Assembly (NCBI GenBank): GCA_034440115.1
Contig: JAWXBM010000010.1
Span: 1 to 64,000 of the forward strand
DNA length: 64,000 nucleotides
Source of the DNA: JAWXBM01 sp034440115
GTDB taxonomy: Bacteria; Pseudomonadota; Gammaproteobacteria; Xanthomonadales; SZUA-36
Reading direction: 5' to 3'
Below the pieces are notes generated by a model. It saw nothing but the letters and a program-made list of their open reading frames with translations, was not told the origin of the DNA and did not search any database. Positions 8,703 to 16,190 of the stretch are shown here, piece after piece (position 1 is the stretch's first letter; every line of letters begins with the position of its first letter). The position numbers and the translations under genes were made by a program.

Positions 8703-10052
8703 TTAATTCATATCAGCTTTACGTGACAGCAGGTTGGCACCGCGGAGCAATCTCAAAGCTTCGTACAAGGGAAAATCCTCATCCGGATGCACGGTTTCCT
8801 CTGCCGCAACATCTTTGTTGTCACCGCGGGATTCCAGGTGTCGCTCCAGGTCGGCTTCGCGCAGCCGGTCGTCCTTCAGTTGCACCGGGTTCATCGCCTG
8901 TTGAACCGCGAGATCGGGCATGATGCCCTCGGCCTGTATGGAGCGGCCAGAAGGCGTGAAATAGCGGGCTGTGGTCAGTTTGATGCCTCCACCATTGCGC
9001 AGCGGCAACACGGTTTGCACCGAGCCTTTGCCAAAGGTCCGTTCGCCCAGAATCAACGCCCTGCCATGATCCTGCAAAGCTCCGGCTACCACCTCGGAAG
9101 CGGAAGCGGAGCCACGGTCTACCAACACCACAACCGGTGTGTTCGGAAACCACTGCCCGCCTGTGGCGGTAAATTCCATTTCCATGCTGGCATTGCGACC
9201 ACGCATGGATGCGATAAGGCCGTCGTCCAGGAAACCATCGGCGATATCGACTGCTGACTGCAGTACACCACCCGGGTTATTGCGCAGGTCCAGCACAACA
9301 CCATTAACTGGATTGCCCTCGGCCTGGATGGATTCGATTGAAGCCTGCAAATCTTTGGCGCTTTCGCGGTGAAAATAGCTGAGGCTGAAATAGGCCAGGC
9401 CATCTGCGAACAGGCGGGCATTCAGTGCTGGCACCTTCAGGACCTCGCGTTTGAGAAGTTTTGTAGTTGATTCGCCATCGCTGTTCAGCACTTTGATCTG
9501 GATTTCGCTACCTGCCGGGCCACCCAGATCATTTATAGCTTCCTGCAGTTTTCTTCCCTTGACGACTTTGCCAGCAATCGAGGTGAATACATCGCCCGGG
9601 TTGATGCCGGCGCTGTCAGCCGGGCTGGGCACGATGACTTTGCGCACCACGACCCGGCCATTATCGGCAATAACATCTACACCTATTCCCACATATTCGC
9701 CGCGTGAGTTGTGATCCAGGTCTGCGTAATCATCGCCAGGCAAGTAAGCTGAGTGCGGGTCCAATTCCGACAACATGCCGGTAATGGCAGCTTCCATCAA
9801 CTGCTTGTCATCTACATTTTCAACGTAATTTTTTCTGACCTGGTTGAACACATCGGTGAAGGTGCGCAGATCATCCAAGCTCAGTGCGCTGAAAACGGCC
9901 GCAGGTTGCTCATCATCCGATTCCTCTGCATCCTGGGCAAAGGCAGCTTGGCTGCACAGCAACCAGCAACAAGCCAGCACCCCCATGCCGAACAATTTCC
10001 GGGAATGATTCGGCATTATTGAGTTGCTTCCCAAAGCCCTTCGTTTTGACAT
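8703..10052 (-). CDS. ctpA: S41 family C-terminal processing protease (CtpA)
   Basis: A 449-residue periplasmic serine protease that trims or degrades envelope proteins. It has a long-n signal peptide ending near AAFAQ, a PDZ domain (GEYVGIGVDVIADNG, PADSAGINPGDVF), and the S41 catalytic domain with DLRNNPGG, the GSASASE serine motif at about 314-320 and the Lys342 of FGKGSVQ. The ATG at 10052 has TAGGAG eight bases upstream; a second ATG at 10016 also has a purine-rich site and would give a more compact signal peptide. It follows envC by eleven bases, as in many gammaproteobacteria, which suggests linked control of cell-wall hydrolysis. Confidence 0.93.
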   Translation of the reverse strand: MSKRRALGSNSIMPNHSRKLFGMGVLACCWLLCSQAAFAQDAEESDDEQPAAVFSALSLDDLRTFTDVFNQVRKNYVENVDDKQLMEAAITGMLSELDPHSAYLPGDDYADLDHNSRGEYVGIGVDVIADNGRVVVRKVIVPSPADSAGINPGDVFTSIAGKVVKGRKLQEAINDLGGPAGSEIQIKVLNSDGESTTKLLKREVLKVPALNARLFADGLAYFSLSYFHRESAKDLQASIESIQAEGNPVNGVVLDLRNNPGGVLQSAVDIADGFLDDGLIASMRGRNASMEMEFTATGGQWFPNTPVVVLVDRGSASASEVVAGALQDHGRALILGERTFGKGSVQTVLPLRNGGGIKLTTARYFTPSGRSIQAEGIMPDLAVQQAMNPVQLKDDRLREADLERHLESRGDNKDVAAEETVHPDEDFPLYEALRLLRGANLLSRKADMN

Positions 10053-10063
10053 GCCCTTGTCTC

Positions 10064-11242
10064 CTACCTTTTCAACCAGGCTGCTGGGTCCAGCGCCTTG
10101 CCATCCTTTCTCAATTCGAAGTAGAGTCCTTGCTCGCCGGCACTGTTGCTGCCAACGGTGGCGATCACCTTGCCAGGTTCTACCCAGTCGCCCACTTCCC
10201 ACAACAGGCTCTCATTGTAGCCATAAAGGCTCATGAATCCCCCGCCGTGATCGATAATGATCATCAAGCCATAACCGCGCAACCAATCTGCAAAAGCCAC
10301 TCGGCCATAGGCCACGCTGTTTACTTCTTCACCGGGCGGGGCATCGAATACCCAGCCCTGCCAATACATGCCACCGCTGCGCTGTTGTCCAAAAGCTTTT
10401 CGCACCTTGGCCTGAACCGGCGTGGGCAGCCGACCTTTTTGCGCGCTGACCGACAGGTGTTGTCCCAGATCGCTGGGTATATCGGCCAGCACATCGCTTA
10501 GTTTTTCCAGCAAAGCCTCCAGATCCAGCCGGTTTTTCTCAAATTCTTCGAGTTGCGCTTCACTACTACCGATTTGCTTTTGCAGCTTGGCCAACACCAC
10601 CTGGCGCTTGTCACGTTGCTGTTGCTTTAACAGCAGCTCTTGTTGTTGCAACTGTTGTGCCGTGGCGATTTCCCGCAACTGCAACCCAATACGCTGGTAA
10701 ATGGCCTCCAGGCTGGCCAGGGTTTCACGCAATGCAACAATTTTGCTCGTTTGGGCACGATTGATGTGCTCGTAGTAAGCCAGCATGCGGCTGAGCTCGG
10801 TTGGGCTGTCCTGGTTGAACACCAGCTTCAGTCGCGATTGCCGCGACAGCCGGTAAGTAGCACCGATCTGCTCAGCCAGTTGTTGCTGATCGATATGCAG
10901 TTGTTGTAATTGTTGCTCGCGTTCTGTTTCCAACCGGGCCAGCTCTGTGCTGTGTTCGGCCAATTGTGTATCCAATTCGCGAATGGCCTGGCTGGATTGC
11001 TGAATGGATAGATCCAACTGTTTCAGTTGATCCTGTTCAATGCGATGATCAGAGCGTGCCGCCAGAAGGCTTTGCTGCAGTTGCTGAATGTCCTGTTGCA
11101 ACTGCGCCAGTTGTTGTTCTATTTCCTGCTGGCGCGGTGATGCTGTGCCTTTGTTTTGTGCTATCAGGGCTGGAGCAGCACACCAGTTCATGAGCAGTAA
11201 CCATAACGCCAAACTGGCCTGGTTCAACTTCAGCCGCTGCAT
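10064..11242 (-). CDS. envC: EnvC-like murein hydrolase activator (inactive LytM domain)
   Basis: A 392-residue periplasmic protein: signal peptide, a long coiled coil of Gln-rich heptads (about residues 35-250), and a C-terminal LytM/M23-fold domain. EnvC proteins activate AmiA/AmiB amidases at the division site. The metal ligands of active M23 peptidases are missing here: the usual YGH is YGY (MSLYGYNESLL) and the usual HxH is LYF (GLYFELRKDG), so it should be a regulator rather than an enzyme. It lies between gpmI (6 bases) and ctpA (11 bases), the conserved gpmI-envC-ctpA order. Confidence 0.92.
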   Translation of the reverse strand: MQRLKLNQASLALWLLLMNWCAAPALIAQNKGTASPRQQEIEQQLAQLQQDIQQLQQSLLAARSDHRIEQDQLKQLDLSIQQSSQAIRELDTQLAEHSTELARLETEREQQLQQLHIDQQQLAEQIGATYRLSRQSRLKLVFNQDSPTELSRMLAYYEHINRAQTSKIVALRETLASLEAIYQRIGLQLREIATAQQLQQQELLLKQQQRDKRQVVLAKLQKQIGSSEAQLEEFEKNRLDLEALLEKLSDVLADIPSDLGQHLSVSAQKGRLPTPVQAKVRKAFGQQRSGGMYWQGWVFDAPPGEEVNSVAYGRVAFADWLRGYGLMIIIDHGGGFMSLYGYNESLLWEVGDWVEPGKVIATVGSNSAGEQGLYFELRKDGKALDPAAWLKR

Positions 11243-11248
11243 ACCGAT

Positions 11249-12796
11249 CTATTCAAGTTCGGCTACCAACAACGATTGTCCGGTCATTTCAGCGGGTTGT
11301 TGCAATGCCAGCAGGTGCAGTATGGTAGGCGCAATATCGCGCAGCGCACCGCCTGCCTTCAGGTGACCGGGCCGACCACGGAACAGCAGGGGTACGGGGT
11401 TAGTAGTATGGGCGGTAAGGGCTTGTCCGCTGATCGGGTCCAGCATTTGCTCAACATTGCCGTGATCGGCTGTGATCAACAACTCGCCATCACATTCATC
11501 AACGGCTTGCACCACGACACTAAGGCATTGGTCGACCGCTTCAACCGCCGCCATGGCAGCCTGCATTTTGCCGCTGTGTCCCACCATGTCGGGATTGGCT
11601 ATGTTGCAGATGATGACGTCAAACTCGCCCGAGCGGATCGCCTGTGCCAGTCGATCAGCCAACTCTGGTGCGCTCATCTCAGGTTGTAAGTCATAGGTGG
11701 CCACCTTGGGTGAGGGTATCAGTATGCGTTGCTCCAGTGGAAATGGTTCTTCCCGGCCACCATTGAAGAAAAATGTGACGTGCGCATATTTTTCCGTTTC
11801 TGCAATGCGTAACTGCTTCAATCCCTGTTCAGCCAATATTTCGCCCAACAGTCGTGGTAGTTCCTCTGACGCAAAGGCGATGCTGACCGGTAAGCCTTTC
11901 TGGTATTCGGTCATGCAGACAAATGCCGTCAATTCAGGCTTACGGCGCTTGAAACCAATGAAAGGATCATCGACGAAAGCGCGGGTTATCTCGCGCGCCC
12001 GATCAGCCCGGAAGTTGATGAAAATAACACTGTCACCATTCGCAACTGGTGCAGCACCTGCGATTACCGTGGGCTGCACAAATTCATCGTTTTCATGGCG
12101 TGCATAGGCTTGCTGCAAAGCCTCGATCGCCGAATCAGCGTGAGCATTGGCTTGGGCGTCAGCAACAGCCAGATATGCCCGCTCAACGCGATCCCAGCGC
12201 TGGTCGCGGTCCATGGCGTAATAGCGTCCGGAAACCGAATTGATATGCACTCCGCCCAGTTCATCAGCCAGGGCTTGCAAGGCGATTATGGAGCCCGCGG
12301 CGCTACGCGGTGGCGTATCGCGGCCATCCAGGAACAGGTGCAGGGCGATTTTTTTGGCACCGCGCTCGGACGCCAATCTGACCGTGGCCTGGAAATGCTC
12401 GGCATGACTGTGCACTCCACCGGGTGAAAGCAAACCCATGATATGCACGGTGCCTTTTTCGGCTATTGCTGCATCTATACCGGAGCAAAGCGCTTCGTTG
12501 CGTGCAAAGCTGCCATCGCTGATGGCCAGGCTGATGCGGCTGAAGTCCTGGTAGACAATACGACCCGCGCCGATGTTCATATGGCCAACCTCGGAGTTAC
12601 CCATCTGTCCGGCGGGTAAACCTACAGCTTCCCCGGAAGTGTCCAGCAGGGTATGTGGGTTTTCACGCCACAAACGATCCCAGCAAGGTGTATGCGCTTG
12701 TGCAATGGCATTATGTTCGGTTTCTTCACGGTAACCCCAACCATCCAGGATCATGAGTACCAGTGGCTTTTTCTGGAGTTTGGTTTTGTTTGACAT
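11249..12796 (-). CDS. gpmI: 2,3-bisphosphoglycerate-independent phosphoglycerate mutase
   Basis: A 515-residue cytosolic enzyme interconverting 3- and 2-phosphoglycerate in glycolysis and gluconeogenesis. It shows the alkaline-phosphatase-fold metal site: LMILDGWGYRE (D18) and the phosphoserine loop MGNSEVGHMNIGAGR with Ser68. Further signatures are HLFLDGRDTPP, FFNGGREEPF and ITADHGNVEQM. Its length is normal. It is the first gene of the gpmI-envC-ctpA operon and is divergent from the rhodanese gene, so promoters for both should lie in 12797-13016. Confidence 0.97.
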   Translation of the reverse strand: MSNKTKLQKKPLVLMILDGWGYREETEHNAIAQAHTPCWDRLWRENPHTLLDTSGEAVGLPAGQMGNSEVGHMNIGAGRIVYQDFSRISLAISDGSFARNEALCSGIDAAIAEKGTVHIMGLLSPGGVHSHAEHFQATVRLASERGAKKIALHLFLDGRDTPPRSAAGSIIALQALADELGGVHINSVSGRYYAMDRDQRWDRVERAYLAVADAQANAHADSAIEALQQAYARHENDEFVQPTVIAGAAPVANGDSVIFINFRADRAREITRAFVDDPFIGFKRRKPELTAFVCMTEYQKGLPVSIAFASEELPRLLGEILAEQGLKQLRIAETEKYAHVTFFFNGGREEPFPLEQRILIPSPKVATYDLQPEMSAPELADRLAQAIRSGEFDVIICNIANPDMVGHSGKMQAAMAAVEAVDQCLSVVVQAVDECDGELLITADHGNVEQMLDPISGQALTAHTTNPVPLLFRGRPGHLKAGGALRDIAPTILHLLALQQPAEMTGQSLLVAELE

Positions 12797-13016
12797 ACTG
12801 GATTCCTGGCTGATTATTTGCGGCTGCGTATGAAAACTTGTAATTTGCGGTGGCAGTCACCACTTGTAACGGGCTGGCTTTGCCCGGTAAGGGTGCAATT
12901 ATTCCACAAACTGTCGGCTGGGTTTATCGCAGGCTCGGTGTTATTGGAAAACGCGCACTTTTGCAGGTGCGCAAAATCATTAGAACAGGATTGTGGCAGA
13001 ACAGGATATTGGTGCA

Positions 13017-13442
13017 ATGGAACAGGTATTAGAATTCATCAGCAAACACCCGCTATTGTCCGGTGGTTTTGTAGCCGTGCTGGGCTTGTTGATCTGGACC
13101 GAGATTCATCGTAAGTTGCAGGGCTTGCAGGAGCTGAGTCCGGCTCAAGTGGTGGCATGGATGAACGATTCGGACACCGTGCTGGTTGATGTTTCGGCAG
13201 CAGCGGATTTTAACAAAGGACATATTCTGAATGCCCGTAATATGGCCTTGTCGCGCATACAGAGTCCAGATGCTGAAGTGCAGAAAATGCTGAAATCAAA
13301 ACTGGTAGTGGTATGCAAAACCGGACAAACCTCAGTTCAGGCTGCTGCTGCCCTGAAGAAACAAGGCGCCAACGATGTAGCCATTCTGAAAGGTGGAATG
13401 GCACGTTGGTTGGGCGATCAATACCCGGTTACGCGTAAGTAA
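13017..13442 (+). CDS. Membrane-anchored rhodanese-domain protein (YibN-like)
   Basis: A 141-residue protein with one N-terminal transmembrane helix (GGFVAVLGLLIW) followed by a single cytosolic rhodanese domain. The domain keeps DVSAAADFNKGHI, the active-site Cys in VVVCKTGQTS, and GGMARW. Rhodaneses carry sulfur as a Cys persulfide. Its position, divergent from gpmI and upstream of secB-gpsA, matches E. coli yibN. I prefer the ATG at 13017 (AGGA ten bases upstream) over a GTG at 12993, whose purine tract is too close. Unlike E. coli, no grxC lies between it and secB. Confidence 0.86.
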   Translation: MEQVLEFISKHPLLSGGFVAVLGLLIWTEIHRKLQGLQELSPAQVVAWMNDSDTVLVDVSAAADFNKGHILNARNMALSRIQSPDAEVQKMLKSKLVVVCKTGQTSVQAAAALKKQGANDVAILKGGMARWLGDQYPVTRK

Positions 13443-13553
13443 GTAATCACTGTAAACGCTGTCAATAAACCCAAGCTTTAAAACAGCTAATCCGCTGTTC
13501 GTGGAGGGTTCAACTGGCCAAGCTATTGATCAGGTGGGATAATCCACGACCTT

Positions 13554-13576
13554 GCCAGTCCGGGCAACGGACTGGC
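13554..13576 (+). promoter_or_regulatory. Hairpin in secB leader
   Basis: A perfect nine-base stem GCCAGTCCG / CGGACTGGC with loop GGCAA, ending 26 bases before the secB start. No T-run follows, so it is not an intrinsic terminator; it may modulate secB translation or mRNA stability. Confidence 0.45.
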
Positions 13577-13602
13577 CCATAAACTTAAAGAGCGAAAATA
13601 TC

Positions 13603-14160
13603 ATGGCAGAAGAAAATCAGGCAGCAGCGGCAGGCATCAACCCCGAACAGGCTGCAAGCGCACAGTTCCAAATCCAGAAGCTTTACGTGAAAGATGTGTC
13701 TTTCGAATTACCCAATGCGCCGGAAATTTTCCAGGAGCAGGGTCAGGCAGACGTCAAGATGAGCCTGGCGCAGCGGGTTGAAGATATGGGCGAAAACCTC
13801 ATGGAAGTGGTGCTGACCATTACCGTCACCGCTTCCATAGGTGAAAAAACGGCTTATCTGGCTGAAATCGCCCAGGCAGGCATATTCCTGGTGGCCGGTT
13901 TTAACGAGCAGATGAAACATATGGTTATGAACACCATGTGCCCTAATACCTTGTTTCCCTATGCACGTCGGGCCATTTCAGCCATGGTCTCCGACGGCGG
14001 ATTCCCGCCGCTGGTGCTGCAGCCGGTGAATTTTGAGCAACTTTACGCCAAGCGCATGCAGGATATGGTCAGTCAGCAAGGTGGGCAACAAGGTGGGCAG
14101 CAGAATGGTACTGGCAGCACTACGGGCGATGCGACTGCCGAATTCAATACCCAGGTTTGA
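13603..14160 (+). CDS. secB: Protein-export chaperone SecB
   Basis: A 185-residue homotetrameric chaperone that keeps preproteins unfolded and delivers them to SecA. The core shows FQIQKLYVKDVSFELPNAP, AYLAEIAQAGIF and the region LFPYARRAISAMVSDGGFPP, all typical. The C terminus is extended by a Gln/Gly-rich stretch (QGGQQGGQQNG) and an acidic end. Start chosen at the ATG at 13603, which gives the MAEEN N terminus; the 17 residues encoded further upstream are not SecB-like. It is followed by gpsA after 53 bases. Confidence 0.96.
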   Translation: MAEENQAAAAGINPEQAASAQFQIQKLYVKDVSFELPNAPEIFQEQGQADVKMSLAQRVEDMGENLMEVVLTITVTASIGEKTAYLAEIAQAGIFLVAGFNEQMKHMVMNTMCPNTLFPYARRAISAMVSDGGFPPLVLQPVNFEQLYAKRMQDMVSQQGGQQGGQQNGTGSTTGDATAEFNTQV

Positions 14161-14213
14161 TCGTGTTGCCACGGGCAGACCTTCGTGCTCGCCGTGACGG
14201 CTGAGACAGTGCA

Positions 14214-15209
14214 ATGAAAATTGCCGTAATCGGCGCCGGATCCTGGGGCACTGCACTGGCCATACAATTGGCCAGAAGCGGCGTGCACAGCCTGCTATGG
14301 GGCCGCAATGCGGCGAATATGGCCTTGCTGCAGCAACAAGCCTGCAATCAGCGCTTTCTGCCAGGCATCACTTTTCCCGACAACCTGCAGGTTGACCCCG
14401 ACTTGCAGCGTGTGGTCGAGCGCGCTGATGAAATCTTGTTGGCAGTTCCCAGCCATGCTTTTGCTGAGGTGCTGGAGCAAATTGTACCGGGGTTACGGCC
14501 AGGGCAGGGGGTTGCGTGGGCCTGCAAAGGTTTGCAGCCTGGAACCGGTCGATTGTTACATCAGGCAGCGCGGGACCTGCTGGGCGCCGAGCGGCCTTTG
14601 GCGGTAGTAACCGGCCCATCGTTTGCCATCGAAGTGGCACGTGGCTTGCCCACTGCCGTCACAGTGGCTGGTACCGAAGAGTTATTTTGCCGCAAGATTG
14701 CGCAGGCCTTGCACAGCGGATATTTCCGCGCCTATACCAGCGATGACATCATCGGCGCTGAACTGGGTGGGGCGGTCAAAAACGTACTGGCAGTAGCAAC
14801 CGGGATCTCTGATGGCATGGGTCTGGGGAACAACGCGCGCGCAGCGTTAGTTACGCGGGGTATGGCTGAAATGTTACGCCTGGGCCGCGAACTGAAGGCC
14901 AATGAGCAGACTTTGATTGGGTTGGCAGGTTTGGGCGACCTGGTTTTAACCTGTACCGGCGACCTGTCGCGCAACCGGCGCCTGGGATTGGACCTGGGGG
15001 CAGGCAAAAATCTGCTGGAAAGTCTGCGCGCCATAGGCCAGGTAGTAGAAGGCGTCAGCACCTCTGAAGAAATCTGGCGCATGGCGCAGCGTCACAACGT
15101 CGATATGCCCATATCCCAACAAGTCTACGGCATCATCCACAAGTCTTTGAGCCCTGAACAATGCCTGCGTGATTTGTTGGCGCGCGAGCAGAAGCCCGAA
15201 ACGATTTAA
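14214..15209 (+). CDS. gpsA: NAD(P)-dependent glycerol-3-phosphate dehydrogenase
   Basis: A 331-residue enzyme reducing dihydroxyacetone phosphate to sn-glycerol-3-phosphate, the head-group precursor of phospholipids. It has the N-terminal dinucleotide motif VIGAGSWGTALA, GPSFA (VVTGPSFAIEVARGLPTAV) and the catalytic Lys in GGAVKNVLAVATG, followed by NNARAALVTRG. Length is standard. The secB-gpsA-trmL neighbourhood is conserved in gammaproteobacteria, although here trmL faces the other way. Confidence 0.97.
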   Translation: MKIAVIGAGSWGTALAIQLARSGVHSLLWGRNAANMALLQQQACNQRFLPGITFPDNLQVDPDLQRVVERADEILLAVPSHAFAEVLEQIVPGLRPGQGVAWACKGLQPGTGRLLHQAARDLLGAERPLAVVTGPSFAIEVARGLPTAVTVAGTEELFCRKIAQALHSGYFRAYTSDDIIGAELGGAVKNVLAVATGISDGMGLGNNARAALVTRGMAEMLRLGRELKANEQTLIGLAGLGDLVLTCTGDLSRNRRLGLDLGAGKNLLESLRAIGQVVEGVSTSEEIWRMAQRHNVDMPISQQVYGIIHKSLSPEQCLRDLLAREQKPETI

Positions 15210-15211
15210 TA

Positions 15212-15351
15212 AAGCTCTGAATAAATCCATCCAGGATTTCCCACAGCGCGGAAAGTGAAAAGCGTGGTTTTCACTTTCCTTCATTTTCAATGAGTTGCTC
15301 ACATTGAAGATGGCGACACTTCCCTGTGTCGCTGGAAGCTCTGCATAAATC
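15212..15351. repeat. Pair of 16-base direct repeats flanking the gpsA/trmL terminator
   Basis: AAGCTCTGAATAAATC at 15212-15227 and AAGCTCTGCATAAATC at 15336-15351 match at 15 of 16 positions. The second copy continues into CAGAG, giving CTCTG-N7-CAGAG. The function is unknown; it may be an interspersed element of this genome. Confidence 0.5.
15251..15278 (+). terminator. Bidirectional intrinsic terminator between gpsA and trmL
   Basis: A perfect 11-base stem GAAAGTGAAAA / TTTTCACTTTC with loop GCGTGG, followed by CTTCATTTTC. It lies between the convergent gpsA and trmL genes and can serve both. Confidence 0.7.
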
Positions 15352-15374
15352 AGAGATTCCCTCACCAATTCCCG

Positions 15375-15842
15375 TTAGATTTCCAGGCCGGTAAAGCCCC
15401 CTTGCCGTAGGGCCTCATACAGGGCGATGGCTACCGTATTGGACAGATTCAGACTGCGACTGCTGGCCTGCATGGGTAAACACAATACGCGATCATCACC
15501 TGCTATCTGTAGCATCTTGCCGGGTAAGCCACGACTTTCAGGCCCAAATAACAAACCGTCTCCGTCACAATAAGCTACCTGGTCATAGCGCTTTTTACCC
15601 TTGGTAGAAAAAGCCCACAGCGGTATTCGCGGATGTTGCTGGCAGTATTCCTGCCAATTTTTGTACTGTGTGACCCTGGCCATATCGTGATAGTCCAGAC
15701 CGGCACGCCGCAGTTGGGCATTTTCCAGATTAAAGCCGCAGGGACCAACCAGATGCAAGTGCGTTGCCGTGTTGGCGCACAGGCGAATGATGTTGCCAGT
15801 GTTTGGAGGAATTTCCGGTTGAAATAAAATGACATTTAACAT
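15375..15842 (-). CDS. trmL: tRNA (cytidine/uridine-34 2'-O)-methyltransferase TrmL
   Basis: A 155-residue SPOUT methyltransferase that 2'-O-methylates the wobble base of tRNA-Leu isoacceptors using S-adenosylmethionine. The minimal SPOUT fold is visible: N-terminal MLNVILFQPEIPPNTGNIIR, then the knot segments LLFGPESRGLP and LCLPMQASSRSLNLSNTVAIA. It has no extra domain, as expected for TrmL. It is convergent with gpsA across the hairpin at 15251. Confidence 0.96.
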   Translation of the reverse strand: MLNVILFQPEIPPNTGNIIRLCANTATHLHLVGPCGFNLENAQLRRAGLDYHDMARVTQYKNWQEYCQQHPRIPLWAFSTKGKKRYDQVAYCDGDGLLFGPESRGLPGKMLQIAGDDRVLCLPMQASSRSLNLSNTVAIALYEALRQGGFTGLEI

Positions 15843-16190
15843 GTTATACAGCCTGCCATGAGCAATGGTGAAAAAGCGAGAAAATATCGGTTGCTGAATT
15901 TGCGATAAAGCGAAAGGGCTTAGCCGTGCGAATTTTGCTCGGTGAGGCTTGTGAACAATCGATTAAGAATTGAACAGTATTTTTCTAACTATATGAAACA
16001 AATATATTAAAAACAAAATATGGGTGTTTTAGTCCGCTAACAAAGACATTTGACAGCCTCAGGGTGTGGGTATATTGTTTACACCCGCTGACACAACATC
16101 TTGTGTCATAAAAAAAAGTGGAGCACAATGGCTTGTGCCCCAAATTAAGTATCTTAATAAATAAAACCAAATAATTAGACGGTAAAAGTG
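15843..16190. other. Intergenic region upstream of nrdJa
   Basis: This AT-rich 348-base stretch lies between trmL and nrdJa and has no credible gene. It contains the palindromic NrdR-like box at 16091-16106 and a partly similar sequence TGTGGGTATATTGTTT at 16065-16080. I looked for an adenosylcobalamin riboswitch (B12 box) and did not see one. Confidence 0.6.
16091..16106 (+). promoter_or_regulatory. Putative NrdR box upstream of nrdJa
   Basis: ACACAACATCTTGTGT has perfect six-base arms ACACAA/TTGTGT around CATC and resembles the known NrdR-box pattern (ACAC-W-ATAT-W-GTGT). NrdR is the ATP/dATP-sensing repressor of ribonucleotide reductase genes. It lies 85 bases before nrdJa. A weaker partner sits at 16065-16080, at a centre spacing of 26 rather than the usual 21 or 31-32, so the pairing is uncertain. 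Confidence 0.55.

Noticed and set aside
15843..16190. Possible adenosylcobalamin riboswitch upstream of the B12-dependent reductase
   Set aside because: No B12 box or the conserved CCCGC/GCCACTG blocks are seen. AGTCAGGACTGGCC in the nrdJ spacer resembles a B12 box fragment, but the other conserved parts are missing and the order is wrong.
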